Positions 50,922 to 58,393 of a stretch of DNA of 64,000 bases are shown piece after piece; the first letter of the stretch is position 1; every line of letters begins with the position of its first letter. A model generated the notes under the pieces. That model worked only from the letters and a program-made list of their open reading frames with translations, had not been told where the DNA came from and did not search any database. Location: assembly GCA_023439305.1 (NCBI GenBank), contig JAEXOO010000047.1:1-64000 (forward strand), read 5' to 3'. The stretch comes from Pseudomonadota bacterium. Lineage in GTDB: Bacteria; Pseudomonadota; Gammaproteobacteria; Burkholderiales; Burkholderiaceae_B. A program made the position numbers and the translations under genes.

Positions 50922-52526
50922 ATGCAAAATCTATTGACCGATCCCTGGCTGCCCTTTCGTCTCAGAGACGGCTCAACAGAGGTTCTGCCGATCACGGCTC
51001 TGGTTCGTGACGATGTGGTGGATCTGGCCCTGCCGCGCGAGGATTTCGCCAGTTCGGCGTATGTCTTGTTGATCGCCTTGTTGCAGACCGCGATGCAGCC
51101 TGATGATGAAGATGACTGGGTAGATTGGTTCGAGGACCCGCCCTCCGAGTCCGAGTTGGCCGATCGTCTGGCGGCCTTGGAGCATGCATTTCAACTGACT
51201 GGCCCGGGTCCGTGCTTCATGCAGGATTTCGATCTTCTGGACGACAAGAAAGCAGTGCCGGTGTCCGGCTTGCTGATCGATGCGCCTGGCGAAAATACGA
51301 TCAAGAACAATACCGATCACTTCATCAAGCGTGGAGTAGGCGAAGTCATGTCACCGGGCATGGCCGCCTTGGCGTTGTGGACCTTGCAGATCAATGCGCC
51401 GGCGGGTGGTGCAGGCCACCGCGTCGGCCTGCGCGGGGGCGGGCCGTTGACGGTGCTGGTCATGCCGGAAGATCCGCTGGCTCCTCTATGGCAAAAGGTG
51501 TGGTTCAACGTGATTCACCATGATGCGTGGCCTTATGCCAAACCGGATCTGCACAGCGCGACGGTTTTTCCGTGGTTGGGGCCGACGCGACTCAGCGAAC
51601 AGCCCGGGACGGAAGTCTATGCGCATGCAGTGCATCCTTTGCATATGTATTGGTCCATGCCACGCCGTATACGTCTGCTGGTGGAAGACCGTGCGGCAGA
51701 GTGTGCCATCAGCGGGGTCAAGAGCGCGCAATCCGTACGCAACTACAGGACTCAAAACTACGGCAACAACTATGCGGGCAATTGGGATCATCCATTGACG
51801 CCCTATCGGTGGGATCCCAAAAAGCCAGACTCGCCGGAACTGTCCTTGAAGGGGCAGCCGGGCGGGCTGAATTACAAGATCTGGGATGTACTGACGTTCA
51901 GCAGTCAGCAGCAAGGACAACGTTGCCCTCGCAATGTTGTTCAGTACGACTCCGTGCGCAAGATTCTGGATACCCGGGGGCGTGCGGTGCCTCAGCTGTG
52001 GGTGTCGGGCTACGACATGGACAATATGAAGGCCAGGGGCTGGCATGCCGCTGCCATGCCGTTGTTCGGCATCGCGCCAGAGCAGCAGGGCGCCGTCCTT
52101 GTCTTGATCAAGGAGTTACAGGACTTGGCGAACCTGGCGCTGTGGCATTGCCGCGGCAAGATCAAGGCCGCCTGGTTCGACAGCCCGACCGATGCCAAGG
52201 GCGATACGTCCTTCATCGATGTCAGTTTCTGGCAGCGCACCGAGTCGGCATTTTTTGATGTCGTGCGTCACATTGCTCAAAGCGAAAACCAGGAACTGAG
52301 CAGCGAGCTGGCTGGGCAATGGCTGCGTACCTTGCAGGCGGCGGCCTTGAGGATTTTTGACCAGTATGCATTCACGGATTTGGGCGATATCCGCTCCATG
52401 AGCAAACGCATGCTGGCTCGTCGGCAATTGGAGGGATGGTTGCGTGGGGGCAAGGAGGTGAAGGCCTTTAAGTCAGCGTATCAAATTCAATCAGCAACAG
52501 AGCAGGGGAGCGTGGCGCATGAATAG
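50922..52526 (+). CDS. casA: Cascade large subunit Cas8e (Cse1/CasA)
   Basis: 534 residues. N-terminus MQNLLTDPWLPFRLRDGS and the regions SGLLIDAPGENTIKNNTDHF, LRGGGPLTVLVMP and VLTFSSQQQGQRCPRN are typical of Cse1. It recognises the PAM and recruits Cas3. The ATG at 50922 is chosen over upstream in-frame codons because MQNLLTDPWLP is conserved. It lies 31 bp after cas3 and overlaps casB by 8 bp. Confidence 0.95.
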   Translation: MQNLLTDPWLPFRLRDGSTEVLPITALVRDDVVDLALPREDFASSAYVLLIALLQTAMQPDDEDDWVDWFEDPPSESELADRLAALEHAFQLTGPGPCFMQDFDLLDDKKAVPVSGLLIDAPGENTIKNNTDHFIKRGVGEVMSPGMAALALWTLQINAPAGGAGHRVGLRGGGPLTVLVMPEDPLAPLWQKVWFNVIHHDAWPYAKPDLHSATVFPWLGPTRLSEQPGTEVYAHAVHPLHMYWSMPRRIRLLVEDRAAECAISGVKSAQSVRNYRTQNYGNNYAGNWDHPLTPYRWDPKKPDSPELSLKGQPGGLNYKIWDVLTFSSQQQGQRCPRNVVQYDSVRKILDTRGRAVPQLWVSGYDMDNMKARGWHAAAMPLFGIAPEQQGAVLVLIKELQDLANLALWHCRGKIKAAWFDSPTDAKGDTSFIDVSFWQRTESAFFDVVRHIAQSENQELSSELAGQWLRTLQAAALRIFDQYAFTDLGDIRSMSKRMLARRQLEGWLRGGKEVKAFKSAYQIQSATEQGSVAHE

Positions 52527-53091
52527 CAAAGTGGTACAGGAAAAGACACTGCGCTGGTGGCGCAGCATGGTGGAAAGCCGGGGCGAACTGGAAAAACAGG
52601 GGATCAAACCGGCGCCCACGAAATATCGCGCTGAACTGAAACGCTGCGCGACGGTGGACGACATCGTGCTGACAGAAGGATTCAGGGCATTGTGGTTCAG
52701 TGTGGCGGATGCTCACGAGCAGGATGCCGGCATGGATGTGGAATGTTTGGCTGTTATCGCCGGTGTGCTGGCCTATGCGTCTAAAAACAGCAGTCATTCC
52801 TTCGGCGTGGCGGCTGGCTGGGTCAACAAGGAAAAATCGTTCGCCAAGCCTGCAATCAGCGAGCCGCAGTTGAACAAGTTGCTCCAGGTACGCAGCGCCA
52901 ACGAGTTGCTGCGCCAGTTGCGACGTCTGGCGCAACAGTTGGACCATGCCCTGCCGGTAGAAACCGTAGCGGCGGATATCGTGCAATGGTTCAAAGAAAA
53001 AAATCGTCTGCGCCCCGGGAAAACGGATCAGCGGGTCGTTGTGCGGTGGGCCATGGACTATTTCCGGACAGTGGCATTAGGCAAGAAGTAA
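52519..53091 (+). CDS. casB: Cascade small subunit Cse2 (CasB)
   Basis: 190 residues, all-helical, basic. Blocks LRWWRSMVESRGE, APTKYRAELKRCATVDDIVL and the C-terminal VVRWAMDYFRTVALGKK fit Cse2. Two copies form the belly of the Cascade complex and stabilise the target strand. It overlaps casA by 8 bp; a 104-bp gap follows before casC, the only sizeable gap inside the cascade genes. Confidence 0.92.
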   Translation: MNSKVVQEKTLRWWRSMVESRGELEKQGIKPAPTKYRAELKRCATVDDIVLTEGFRALWFSVADAHEQDAGMDVECLAVIAGVLAYASKNSSHSFGVAAGWVNKEKSFAKPAISEPQLNKLLQVRSANELLRQLRRLAQQLDHALPVETVAADIVQWFKEKNRLRPGKTDQRVVVRWAMDYFRTVALGKK

Positions 53092-53195
53092 ATCCTTAGC
53101 CAGGCATTTTCTGTGCATGCCTTCACGGCAATAGTTGTCACGAGAATACCTGGGTTCTGTATGAATCGAACGGTCAGTTTTTAAGAGGTAACGAC

Positions 53196-54230
53196 GTGAG
53201 TGAATTTATCCAATTGCATTTGTTGACATCCTACCCTCCCGCTAACCTGAACCGGGATGATCTCGGCCGCCCTAAAACGGCTTTGATGGGCGGCACTGAG
53301 CGCTTGCGCGTCAGCTCGCAAAGCCTGAAGCGGCACTGGCGCGTGTCGGAGCTGTTTCAGGAAGCGCTTGCAGGTCACTTGGGCACACGCACCAAGCGTT
53401 TCGGACTGGAAATCCACCAGCAATTGCTGGATGCCGGCGTGGCGGAAAAGCAAGCGCGTGAATGGGCGGCCAGCATTGCCGGTGTATTTGGCAAGGGCAA
53501 AAAAGACTCTTTGGAAATCGAGCAATTGGCGCACATCAGCCCTGCCGAGCAAAAAGCGGCACAGGCGCTGGCAGTTCTACTGGCAGAGGAAAAGCGTGCG
53601 CCCACTAAAGAAGAGCTGGCCTTGCTCAAGCACGATCACAGCGCCGTGGATATCGCTCTGTTCGGCCGCATGCTGGCTTCAACCCCTGAGTACTCGGTGG
53701 AGGCGGCCTGCCAGGTGGCCCATGCCATCAGCGTGCATTCGGTTGTAGTCGAAGATGACTACTTCACGGCGGTGGACGATTTGAATGACGGCAAGGACGA
53801 TGCGGGTTCGGCGCACATCGGCGAATCCGGTTTTGCAGCAGCGCTGTTCTACAGCTACATCTGCATCAACAAGAGCCAGTTGTTGGAGAGTCTGGGTGGC
53901 AACACAGAATTGACGGGCCAGACGATTCGGGCCTTGGTCGAGGCGGCCGCCAAGGTCGCTCCCTCTGGCAAGCAGAACAGTTTTGCCAGTCGCGCCTATG
54001 CCAGCTATGTGCTTGCAGAAAAAGGGGCGCAGCAGCCGCGCTCGCTTTCAGTGGCGTTTCTGAAACCCGTACAAGGAGAGGATTATCTGGCCGACGCTAT
54101 TGCCGCTCTGGAAAACCAGGTGGAGCGTTTTGACCAGGCTTACGGTCCATGCGCCGATCAGCGCAGCACGTTGAATCTTCTGTCGGCGGAGGGCTCATTG
54201 GCCGATATTCTGAATTTTGCGAGTGCCTAA
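53196..54230 (+). CDS. casC: Cascade backbone subunit Cas7e (CasC)
   Basis: 344 residues, start GTG with AAGAGGT upstream. N-terminal RAMP block LHLLTSYPPANLNRDDLGRP and TALMGGTERLRVSSQSLKRH, then EYSVEAACQVAHAISVHSVV and the SFASRAYASYVLAEKGAQQP block. Six copies coat the crRNA spacer. Intact compared with E. coli Cas7 (363 residues). Confidence 0.95.
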   Translation: MSEFIQLHLLTSYPPANLNRDDLGRPKTALMGGTERLRVSSQSLKRHWRVSELFQEALAGHLGTRTKRFGLEIHQQLLDAGVAEKQAREWAASIAGVFGKGKKDSLEIEQLAHISPAEQKAAQALAVLLAEEKRAPTKEELALLKHDHSAVDIALFGRMLASTPEYSVEAACQVAHAISVHSVVVEDDYFTAVDDLNDGKDDAGSAHIGESGFAAALFYSYICINKSQLLESLGGNTELTGQTIRALVEAAAKVAPSGKQNSFASRAYASYVLAEKGAQQPRSLSVAFLKPVQGEDYLADAIAALENQVERFDQAYGPCADQRSTLNLLSAEGSLADILNFASA

Positions 54231-54240
54231 GGAGCCGGCC

Positions 54241-54978
54241 ATGCAGGAATACTTGGTTTTTCGCCTGTATGGTCCGCTCGCCAGTTGGGGTACCACAGCC
54301 GTGGGCGAGGAGCGACCGACGGCCGATATGCCGTCCCGTTCTGCCTTGCTGGGCTTGCTGGGAGCGGCCTTGGGTATCCGGCGGGATGACGGCGCAGCTT
54401 TGCGCGCCTTGCAGGATAGTGTGTGCTTCGGCGTCAAGCAATGTGCGCCGGGCAGTCTGCTGCGCGACTACCATACGGCGCAAGTGCCGCCGCAGCGCAG
54501 CAAGGTGGTGCACCTGACCCGGCAGTCGGAACTGTCCGACCCTAAGCCTGAGACGGTGTTGTCCAAGCGCGATTATCGCTGTGACAGCCTGTGGGTCGTG
54601 GCGGTCTGGCTGACAGAGTCGTCGGCCTATGCGCTGGAACAACTGCAACAGGCCTTGCTGCGGCCTGTATTCCAATTGTACTTGGGGCGTAAATCGTGTC
54701 CTCCGGCCTTGCCGCTGACACCGACGGTATGTACGGTTGTCACGCTGAAGGAAGCGCTCAATCAATCGTTTGCGCCCTTGACGTGTTCCCATAAGGAAGA
54801 CGGCTGGTGGCTTCAGCATGACCAGTGGGCCCGTTATTGCTGGGAAGGCGATCAGGATCGGTTGGGAGGTGACGTCACGCATGCTGTGCGTACCATGCCC
54901 TGGGATGAGCCCTTGAGCCGCGATCGTTGGCAGTTTACGCAGCGTGTGCGCTATCAGCTGGATGAACAGGAGGCATAA
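54241..54978 (+). CDS. casD: Cascade subunit Cas5e (CasD)
   Basis: 245 residues. Starts MQEYLVFRLYGPLASWGTTA with the RAMP fold, followed by GEERPTADMPSRSALLGLLG. It binds the 5' handle of crRNA and caps the Cas7 filament. The ATG follows AAGGAG. The casE ATG is immediately after the TAA. Confidence 0.94.
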   Translation: MQEYLVFRLYGPLASWGTTAVGEERPTADMPSRSALLGLLGAALGIRRDDGAALRALQDSVCFGVKQCAPGSLLRDYHTAQVPPQRSKVVHLTRQSELSDPKPETVLSKRDYRCDSLWVVAVWLTESSAYALEQLQQALLRPVFQLYLGRKSCPPALPLTPTVCTVVTLKEALNQSFAPLTCSHKEDGWWLQHDQWARYCWEGDQDRLGGDVTHAVRTMPWDEPLSRDRWQFTQRVRYQLDEQEA

Positions 54979-55626
54979 ATGTATTTGTCCAAGATCAGCC
55001 TGGCCCCAGGCGGGGCAGGGCAGGTGATCGCGCAGGTGCTGGAGCGCAATGGCGCTTATGCCGAGCACCAGCTGCTGTGGCAGCTGTTCAGCGAGGATTC
55101 GCAGCGTTCTTTTCTTTTTCGCCAGGAGATGGCGGCGGGCGGCATGCAGTTTTATGTGTTGTCAGAAAATCAGCCTGATGCCCATCCGGGGTTCAGGATC
55201 AACTGCAAGGCATTTCACCCGCGCTTACAGCCGGGGCAGAAACTGGCATTTAGTTTGCGCGCCAATCCTACGATTTGTTCCGACCATAAACGCCACGACG
55301 TGCTGATGCATGCCAAGCAGGCTTCCCGACGGCAGGGCTTTAGCCCCGAACAATGCCAGACGGCGATGGAGCAGGCCGCTCAGGACTGGCTGGGGCAAGG
55401 GCGGCGCGCTCAGGAATGGGGTTTTTCCTTGGATGTTCCTGCGCTGGTGGAGGGCTATATGCAGCATCAAAGCAGGAAAAAGGGCGCCCTTATCCGGTTT
55501 TCCAGCGTGGACTACCAAGGAGTGCTGACGGTGCGGGATCCGGATCGTTTCTGGCACCAATACCGTCAAGGATTTGGTCGTTCCAAGGCCATGGGTTGCG
55601 GACTGATGCTCATCAAGCCCGTGTAA
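54979..55626 (+). CDS. casE: CRISPR RNA endonuclease Cas6e (CasE)
   Basis: 215 residues. MYLSKISLAPGG start, catalytic His in AEHQLLWQLF (H30, corresponding to E. coli H20) and the Gly-rich C-terminal loop FGRSKAMGCGLMLIKPV. It cleaves pre-crRNA in the repeat hairpin and stays bound to the 3' handle. The repeat in this window forms the matching CCCCGC/GCGGGG stem. The stop overlaps the cas1 start by one base (TAATG). Confidence 0.94.
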   Translation: MYLSKISLAPGGAGQVIAQVLERNGAYAEHQLLWQLFSEDSQRSFLFRQEMAAGGMQFYVLSENQPDAHPGFRINCKAFHPRLQPGQKLAFSLRANPTICSDHKRHDVLMHAKQASRRQGFSPEQCQTAMEQAAQDWLGQGRRAQEWGFSLDVPALVEGYMQHQSRKKGALIRFSSVDYQGVLTVRDPDRFWHQYRQGFGRSKAMGCGLMLIKPV

Positions 55627-56547
55627 TGGCCTATCTTCCTCTTCGGCCCATTCCCATCAAAGAGCGCAATTCCATGATTTTTGTGGGCATGGGCCGTATC
55701 GATGTGCGCGACGGTGCTTTTGTGGTGATTGACGAGGTCAATGGCGAGCGCATGCATATTCCGGTCGGATCTGTGGTGTGCATCATGTTGGAGCCGGGAA
55801 CCCGCATCAGTCATGCGGCCATCAAATTGGCGGCGACGACCGGCACCCTGCTGATCTGGGTCGGCGAGGCGGGCGTCAGGCTGTATTCCGCCGGTCAGCC
55901 GGGGGGGGGCGCGGTCCGACAAACTGTTGTATCAGGCTCAACTGGCTCTTGCCCCGGATTTGCGTCTGAAAGTGGTGCGCAAGATGTTCGAGCTTCGGTT
56001 CGGCGAGCCGGCGCCCGAACGGCGCAGCATTGATCAACTGCGGGGTGTCGAGGGCGCGCGGGTGCGAGCTATTTACCAGACAATGGCCAAGAAGTATGGC
56101 GTGGATTGGCAGGTCAGGCGTTATGACCCGAAGGACTGGGCAGCGGGCGATATCGCCAATCAATGCGTCAGTGCGGCGACGTCCTGTCTGTATGGAGTCA
56201 CAGAGGCTGCAGTTCTGGCCGCTGGTTATGCGCCCGCCATTGGTTTCTTGCATAGTGGCAAGCCCTTGTCCTTTGTCTACGACATTGCCGATATCGTGAA
56301 ATTCGAGACGGTCGTTCCGGTGGCGTTCAAGGTGGCGGCTGGCAAGCCTCGGCATCCGGATCGGGAAGTTAGGCTGGCATGTCGTGAAATTTTCAGGAGC
56401 AGTCGCTTGTTGAGTCGGCTGATTCCACTGATTGAAGATGTGTTGGCCGCGGGAGAAATCTCGCCTCCGGCACCGCCCGAAGATGCTCAACCCCCCGCTA
56501 TTCCCGAGCCGCCGTCGATGGGCGACCAAGGGCATCGCACTACGTAG
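55626..56547 (+). pseudogene. cas1: cas1 (type I-E integrase) disrupted by +1 frameshift in a G9 run
   Basis: Reads as Cas1e from MAYLPLRPIPIKERNSMIFV to LYSAGQPGG (about 94 residues), then leaves frame at nine consecutive G (55901-55909), where eight would keep it open. The first frame then ends at 56033 (135 residues in all). The rest of Cas1e continues in the next frame from about 55927 (LYQAQLALAPDLRLKVV) to 56547. All catalytic residues matching E. coli E141 (GVEGARVRAIY), H208 (GFLHSGK) and D221 (YDIADIVKFE) are in the second frame and intact. Everything except one base is conserved, so this is recent, a sequencing error, a phase-variable tract or a recoding site. Confidence 0.9.
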
Positions 56548-56555
56548 GAGGCGGT

Positions 56556-56855
56556 ATGAGCATGTTGGTCGTGGTGACCGAAACTGTACCGCCTCGCCTG
56601 CGAGGGCGTCTGGCCGTCTGGTTGTTAGAGGTCCGCGCAGGCGTGTACGTCGGCGACGTCAGCCGCCGTATCCGCGAAATGATCTGGCATCAGGTTGTTG
56701 AGCTGGCGGAAGACGGCAATGTGGTCATGGCATGGGCGGCGCCTACCGAGTCGGGCTTCGATTTCATCACGTACGGGTCGAACCGGCGTATGCCGGTGGA
56801 TTTTGATGGTTTGCGGCTGGTGCGTTTTTTGCCGGAAGAGTCTGACGGATCTTGA
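56556..56855 (+). CDS. cas2: CRISPR adaptation protein Cas2e
   Basis: 99 residues. MSMLVVVTETVPPRLRGRLA, VWLLEVRAGVYVGDVSRRIR and FITYGSNRRMPVDFDGLRLV fit the type I-E Cas2, which bridges two Cas1 dimers during spacer integration. It starts 8 bp after the second cas1 fragment. It is a few residues longer than E. coli Cas2 (94), ending EESDGS. The frame remains open for 31 codons after the stop (see next entry). Confidence 0.94.
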   Translation: MSMLVVVTETVPPRLRGRLAVWLLEVRAGVYVGDVSRRIREMIWHQVVELAEDGNVVMAWAAPTESGFDFITYGSNRRMPVDFDGLRLVRFLPEESDGS

Positions 56856-56951
56856 CTAGAGGGTTCGCTGGAGATTGAGACATGCGAAGGCGTCAAGCCT
56901 ACCCAAGCGAAAGATATACATGCTGCGTTGGAGCTGGCGCGGCAACTGTGA
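56856..56951 (+). pseudogene. 3' remnant of a RelE/ParE-family (HI1419-like) toxin gene
   Basis: In the cas2 frame, right after its stop, 31 sense codons end at TGA 56951. The last part reads TCEGVKPTQAKDIHAALELA plus RQL. This resembles the C-terminus of the 'addiction module killer' RelE/ParE toxins, which end in a C-G-G-D-K-x-x-Q-x-x-DI-x-x-A-x-x-LA pattern. The following gene is their usual partner antitoxin at the usual distance. The N-terminal about three quarters of the toxin are missing, apparently replaced by cas2. Homology is from memory of the family, not a search. Confidence 0.6.
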
Positions 56952-56962
56952 GCGAGGCCGCA

Positions 56963-57262
56963 ATGGAAACTATCACATTACATAAGTGGGACAGTGCCGA
57001 ACACCTGAGGACGGACGAAGATATCGTGTTGTACCTGGAGGCATGCATGGAGGAAGCAGGAGACGACGCTGCTTTCATTGCCAAGGCATTGGGGAATATC
57101 GCGCGAGCCAGAGGGATGACTCAGCTTGCTAAAGATACGGGACTGGGCCGGGAAAGCCTTTACAAAGCACTTTCTGGAGAGGGTAATCCCAGTTTCAAGA
57201 CCATCTTGAAGGTGTTGCACGCGCTGGGTATTGAGCTTCGTCCAAAAGCGTGCCGCTCTTGA
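56963..57262 (+). CDS. Orphan HI1420-family antitoxin (Xre-like HTH)
   Basis: 99 residues: LHKWDSAEHLRTDEDIVLYL, AFIAKALGNIARARGMTQLA and DTGLGRESLYKALSGEGNPS form the HTH of the 'addiction module antidote' family. ALGIELRPK closes the protein. It should bind the toxin and its own promoter, but the toxin upstream is reduced to a C-terminal fragment. ATG 56963 gives the family's usual start. It may now act only as a DNA-binding protein, or neutralise a homologous toxin elsewhere. Lies between cas2 and the Res-Xre pair. Confidence 0.85.
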   Translation: METITLHKWDSAEHLRTDEDIVLYLEACMEEAGDDAAFIAKALGNIARARGMTQLAKDTGLGRESLYKALSGEGNPSFKTILKVLHALGIELRPKACRS

Positions 57263-57304
57263 GCGTCTTGAAACAGTATTGGGCGACCTGGGGCCTTTTT
57301 GTGC

Positions 57305-57754
57305 CTATCTCTGTTTAAAAAGACGTTTGTCCAGCTGCAAACTTTCGACGGTAAGTGTGAGCTGTTCCGCGAGAGGGTGGGAGGGGTTCAGCAGCCAGTT
57401 GTGGGTATGAGGCATGATGGCGCTGGGTACCTGCAACAGCGCGGTGTTCCGGGATTGCAGCCATTCGCTCCCGATAGTTTGGGTCATATCCATATGGTCG
57501 AACCAATTGTCAGGTAGGTCCGGCCGTGCTGCGCTGGCCGCGACCTGCTCGGGGACGTGGATCCGCATCAGGCGCACGTTGTCCGGCAAATCCTCGGGGT
57601 CGACCTCCAGATGTACCAGTACTTCCAGCATGGCGCCCGCCGGGCTTTCCGCCAGATAGACCACTGGATTACCTGCGCGGTGCCAGCGGCCTGATGTCAA
57701 TAGGCCGCCGCGACCGGTAAGGTCTGCGAACGCGCTGATTCGCCAGAGGATCAA
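57305..57754 (-). CDS. RES-domain toxin of a Res-Xre toxin-antitoxin module
   Basis: 149 residues. RES residues are visible: R23 in SGRWHRAGNP, Y33 in VVYLAESPAG, E44 in MLEVLVHLEV and S111 in LLQVPSAIMP. RES toxins degrade cellular NAD+ (shown for MbcT and related proteins). The start overlaps the antitoxin stop by 4 bp. All the key residues are there, so the toxin looks functional. Encoded on the minus strand, convergent with the cas operon. Confidence 0.92.
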   Translation of the reverse strand: MILWRISAFADLTGRGGLLTSGRWHRAGNPVVYLAESPAGAMLEVLVHLEVDPEDLPDNVRLMRIHVPEQVAASAARPDLPDNWFDHMDMTQTIGSEWLQSRNTALLQVPSAIMPHTHNWLLNPSHPLAEQLTLTVESLQLDKRLFKQR

Positions 57755-58200
57755 AATGCGTATCCTTCCGCCAGTTGAATCAACATTTCTTCGACTTGAC
57801 GTGTGCCATGCAGGCTGAGCAGCATCGACGTGGGGCTGTGCCCATCAAATCGTTCTTTAGGCTTGCTGAGCCAGCGTTTAGCCTTGTCTCGGTCGCCAAA
57901 AATGGTTTCTGCCATTGCGGTGATGTGGGCCGTGCGAAACAGACGATCGCTTTCCGCTACGGTCAGCACCTGCCCTTTCGCCAGGCGGGTTTTAAGGGTG
58001 CGTAGGGGAATAATCTGGTCGCGTTCCAGGGGAGTCATTTCGCCTTTTTCGCACAGTTCAAGCAGGCGATTGGCGGGAAACCCATCTACGATGCGATCAT
58101 GGATTTGATTTTCAGTGGCATCCATGGGTATGCCCAGTAGCGTTTTAAGGCGGCTTCTGTACGTGGCATAGCCTGCTTCGCGCAATATTTCTGCAAACAT
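57751..58200 (-). CDS. Xre/MbcA/ParS-type antitoxin of the Res-Xre module
   Basis: 149 residues. The N-terminal helical, HTH-like region is followed by the toxin-binding domain (DUF2384): HITAMAETIFGDRDKAKRWL, then PTSMLLSLHGTRQVEEMLIQ and LAEGYAF at the C-terminus, which plugs the toxin active site in known structures. GGAGG precedes the ATG. The promoter contains a palindrome spanning the -10 box (58225-58247), fitting autorepression. Confidence 0.9.
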   Translation of the reverse strand: MFAEILREAGYATYRSRLKTLLGIPMDATENQIHDRIVDGFPANRLLELCEKGEMTPLERDQIIPLRTLKTRLAKGQVLTVAESDRLFRTAHITAMAETIFGDRDKAKRWLSKPKERFDGHSPTSMLLSLHGTRQVEEMLIQLAEGYAF

Positions 58201-58224
58201 ATCAGCCTCCTTGCTGGGGCGGTG

Positions 58225-58247
58225 TTTACCGTATTATAAGCGGTAAA
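58225..58247 (-). promoter_or_regulatory. Operator/promoter of the Res-Xre module
   Basis: TTTACCG-9 nt-CGGTAAA is a perfect inverted repeat, 25 bp from the antitoxin start. On the minus strand the spacer contains a perfect TATAAT (-10). An Xre-type antitoxin bound here would block RNA polymerase directly. The -35 is not recognisable. Confidence 0.75.
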
Positions 58248-58250
58248 TGC

Positions 58251-58393
58251 CGGCTTGCGCCCTGGTTGCTGTTCGTCACTGTCACTGAATTCGTGGCTTA
58301 AAATGTGGATCGGTTTTTGTGGGTTTGGGTTCTTTTTTTGGTGGAAAATATAGGGTTGATTTTCTTTATTGAAATCAATGGCTTATTTTTAGA
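58251..58393 (+). promoter_or_regulatory. CRISPR leader with consensus IHF site
   Basis: AT- and T-rich stretch before the first repeat. At 58373-58385 is AATCAATGGCTTA, an exact match to the IHF consensus WATCAANNNNTTR, ending 8 bp before the first repeat. IHF bends the leader for Cas1-Cas2 in E. coli type I-E. An inverted TTGATTT / AAATCAA pair (58356-58378) overlaps it. The final bases TTTTTAGA before the repeat recall the E. coli leader end. The orientation makes the plus strand the pre-crRNA strand. Confidence 0.8.

Noticed and set aside
53160..53175. Possible degenerate CRISPR repeat (CreTA-like) in the casB-casC gap
   Set aside because: Only about 8 of 10 bases match the repeat end and the stem is absent, so it is not supported as a mini-array.
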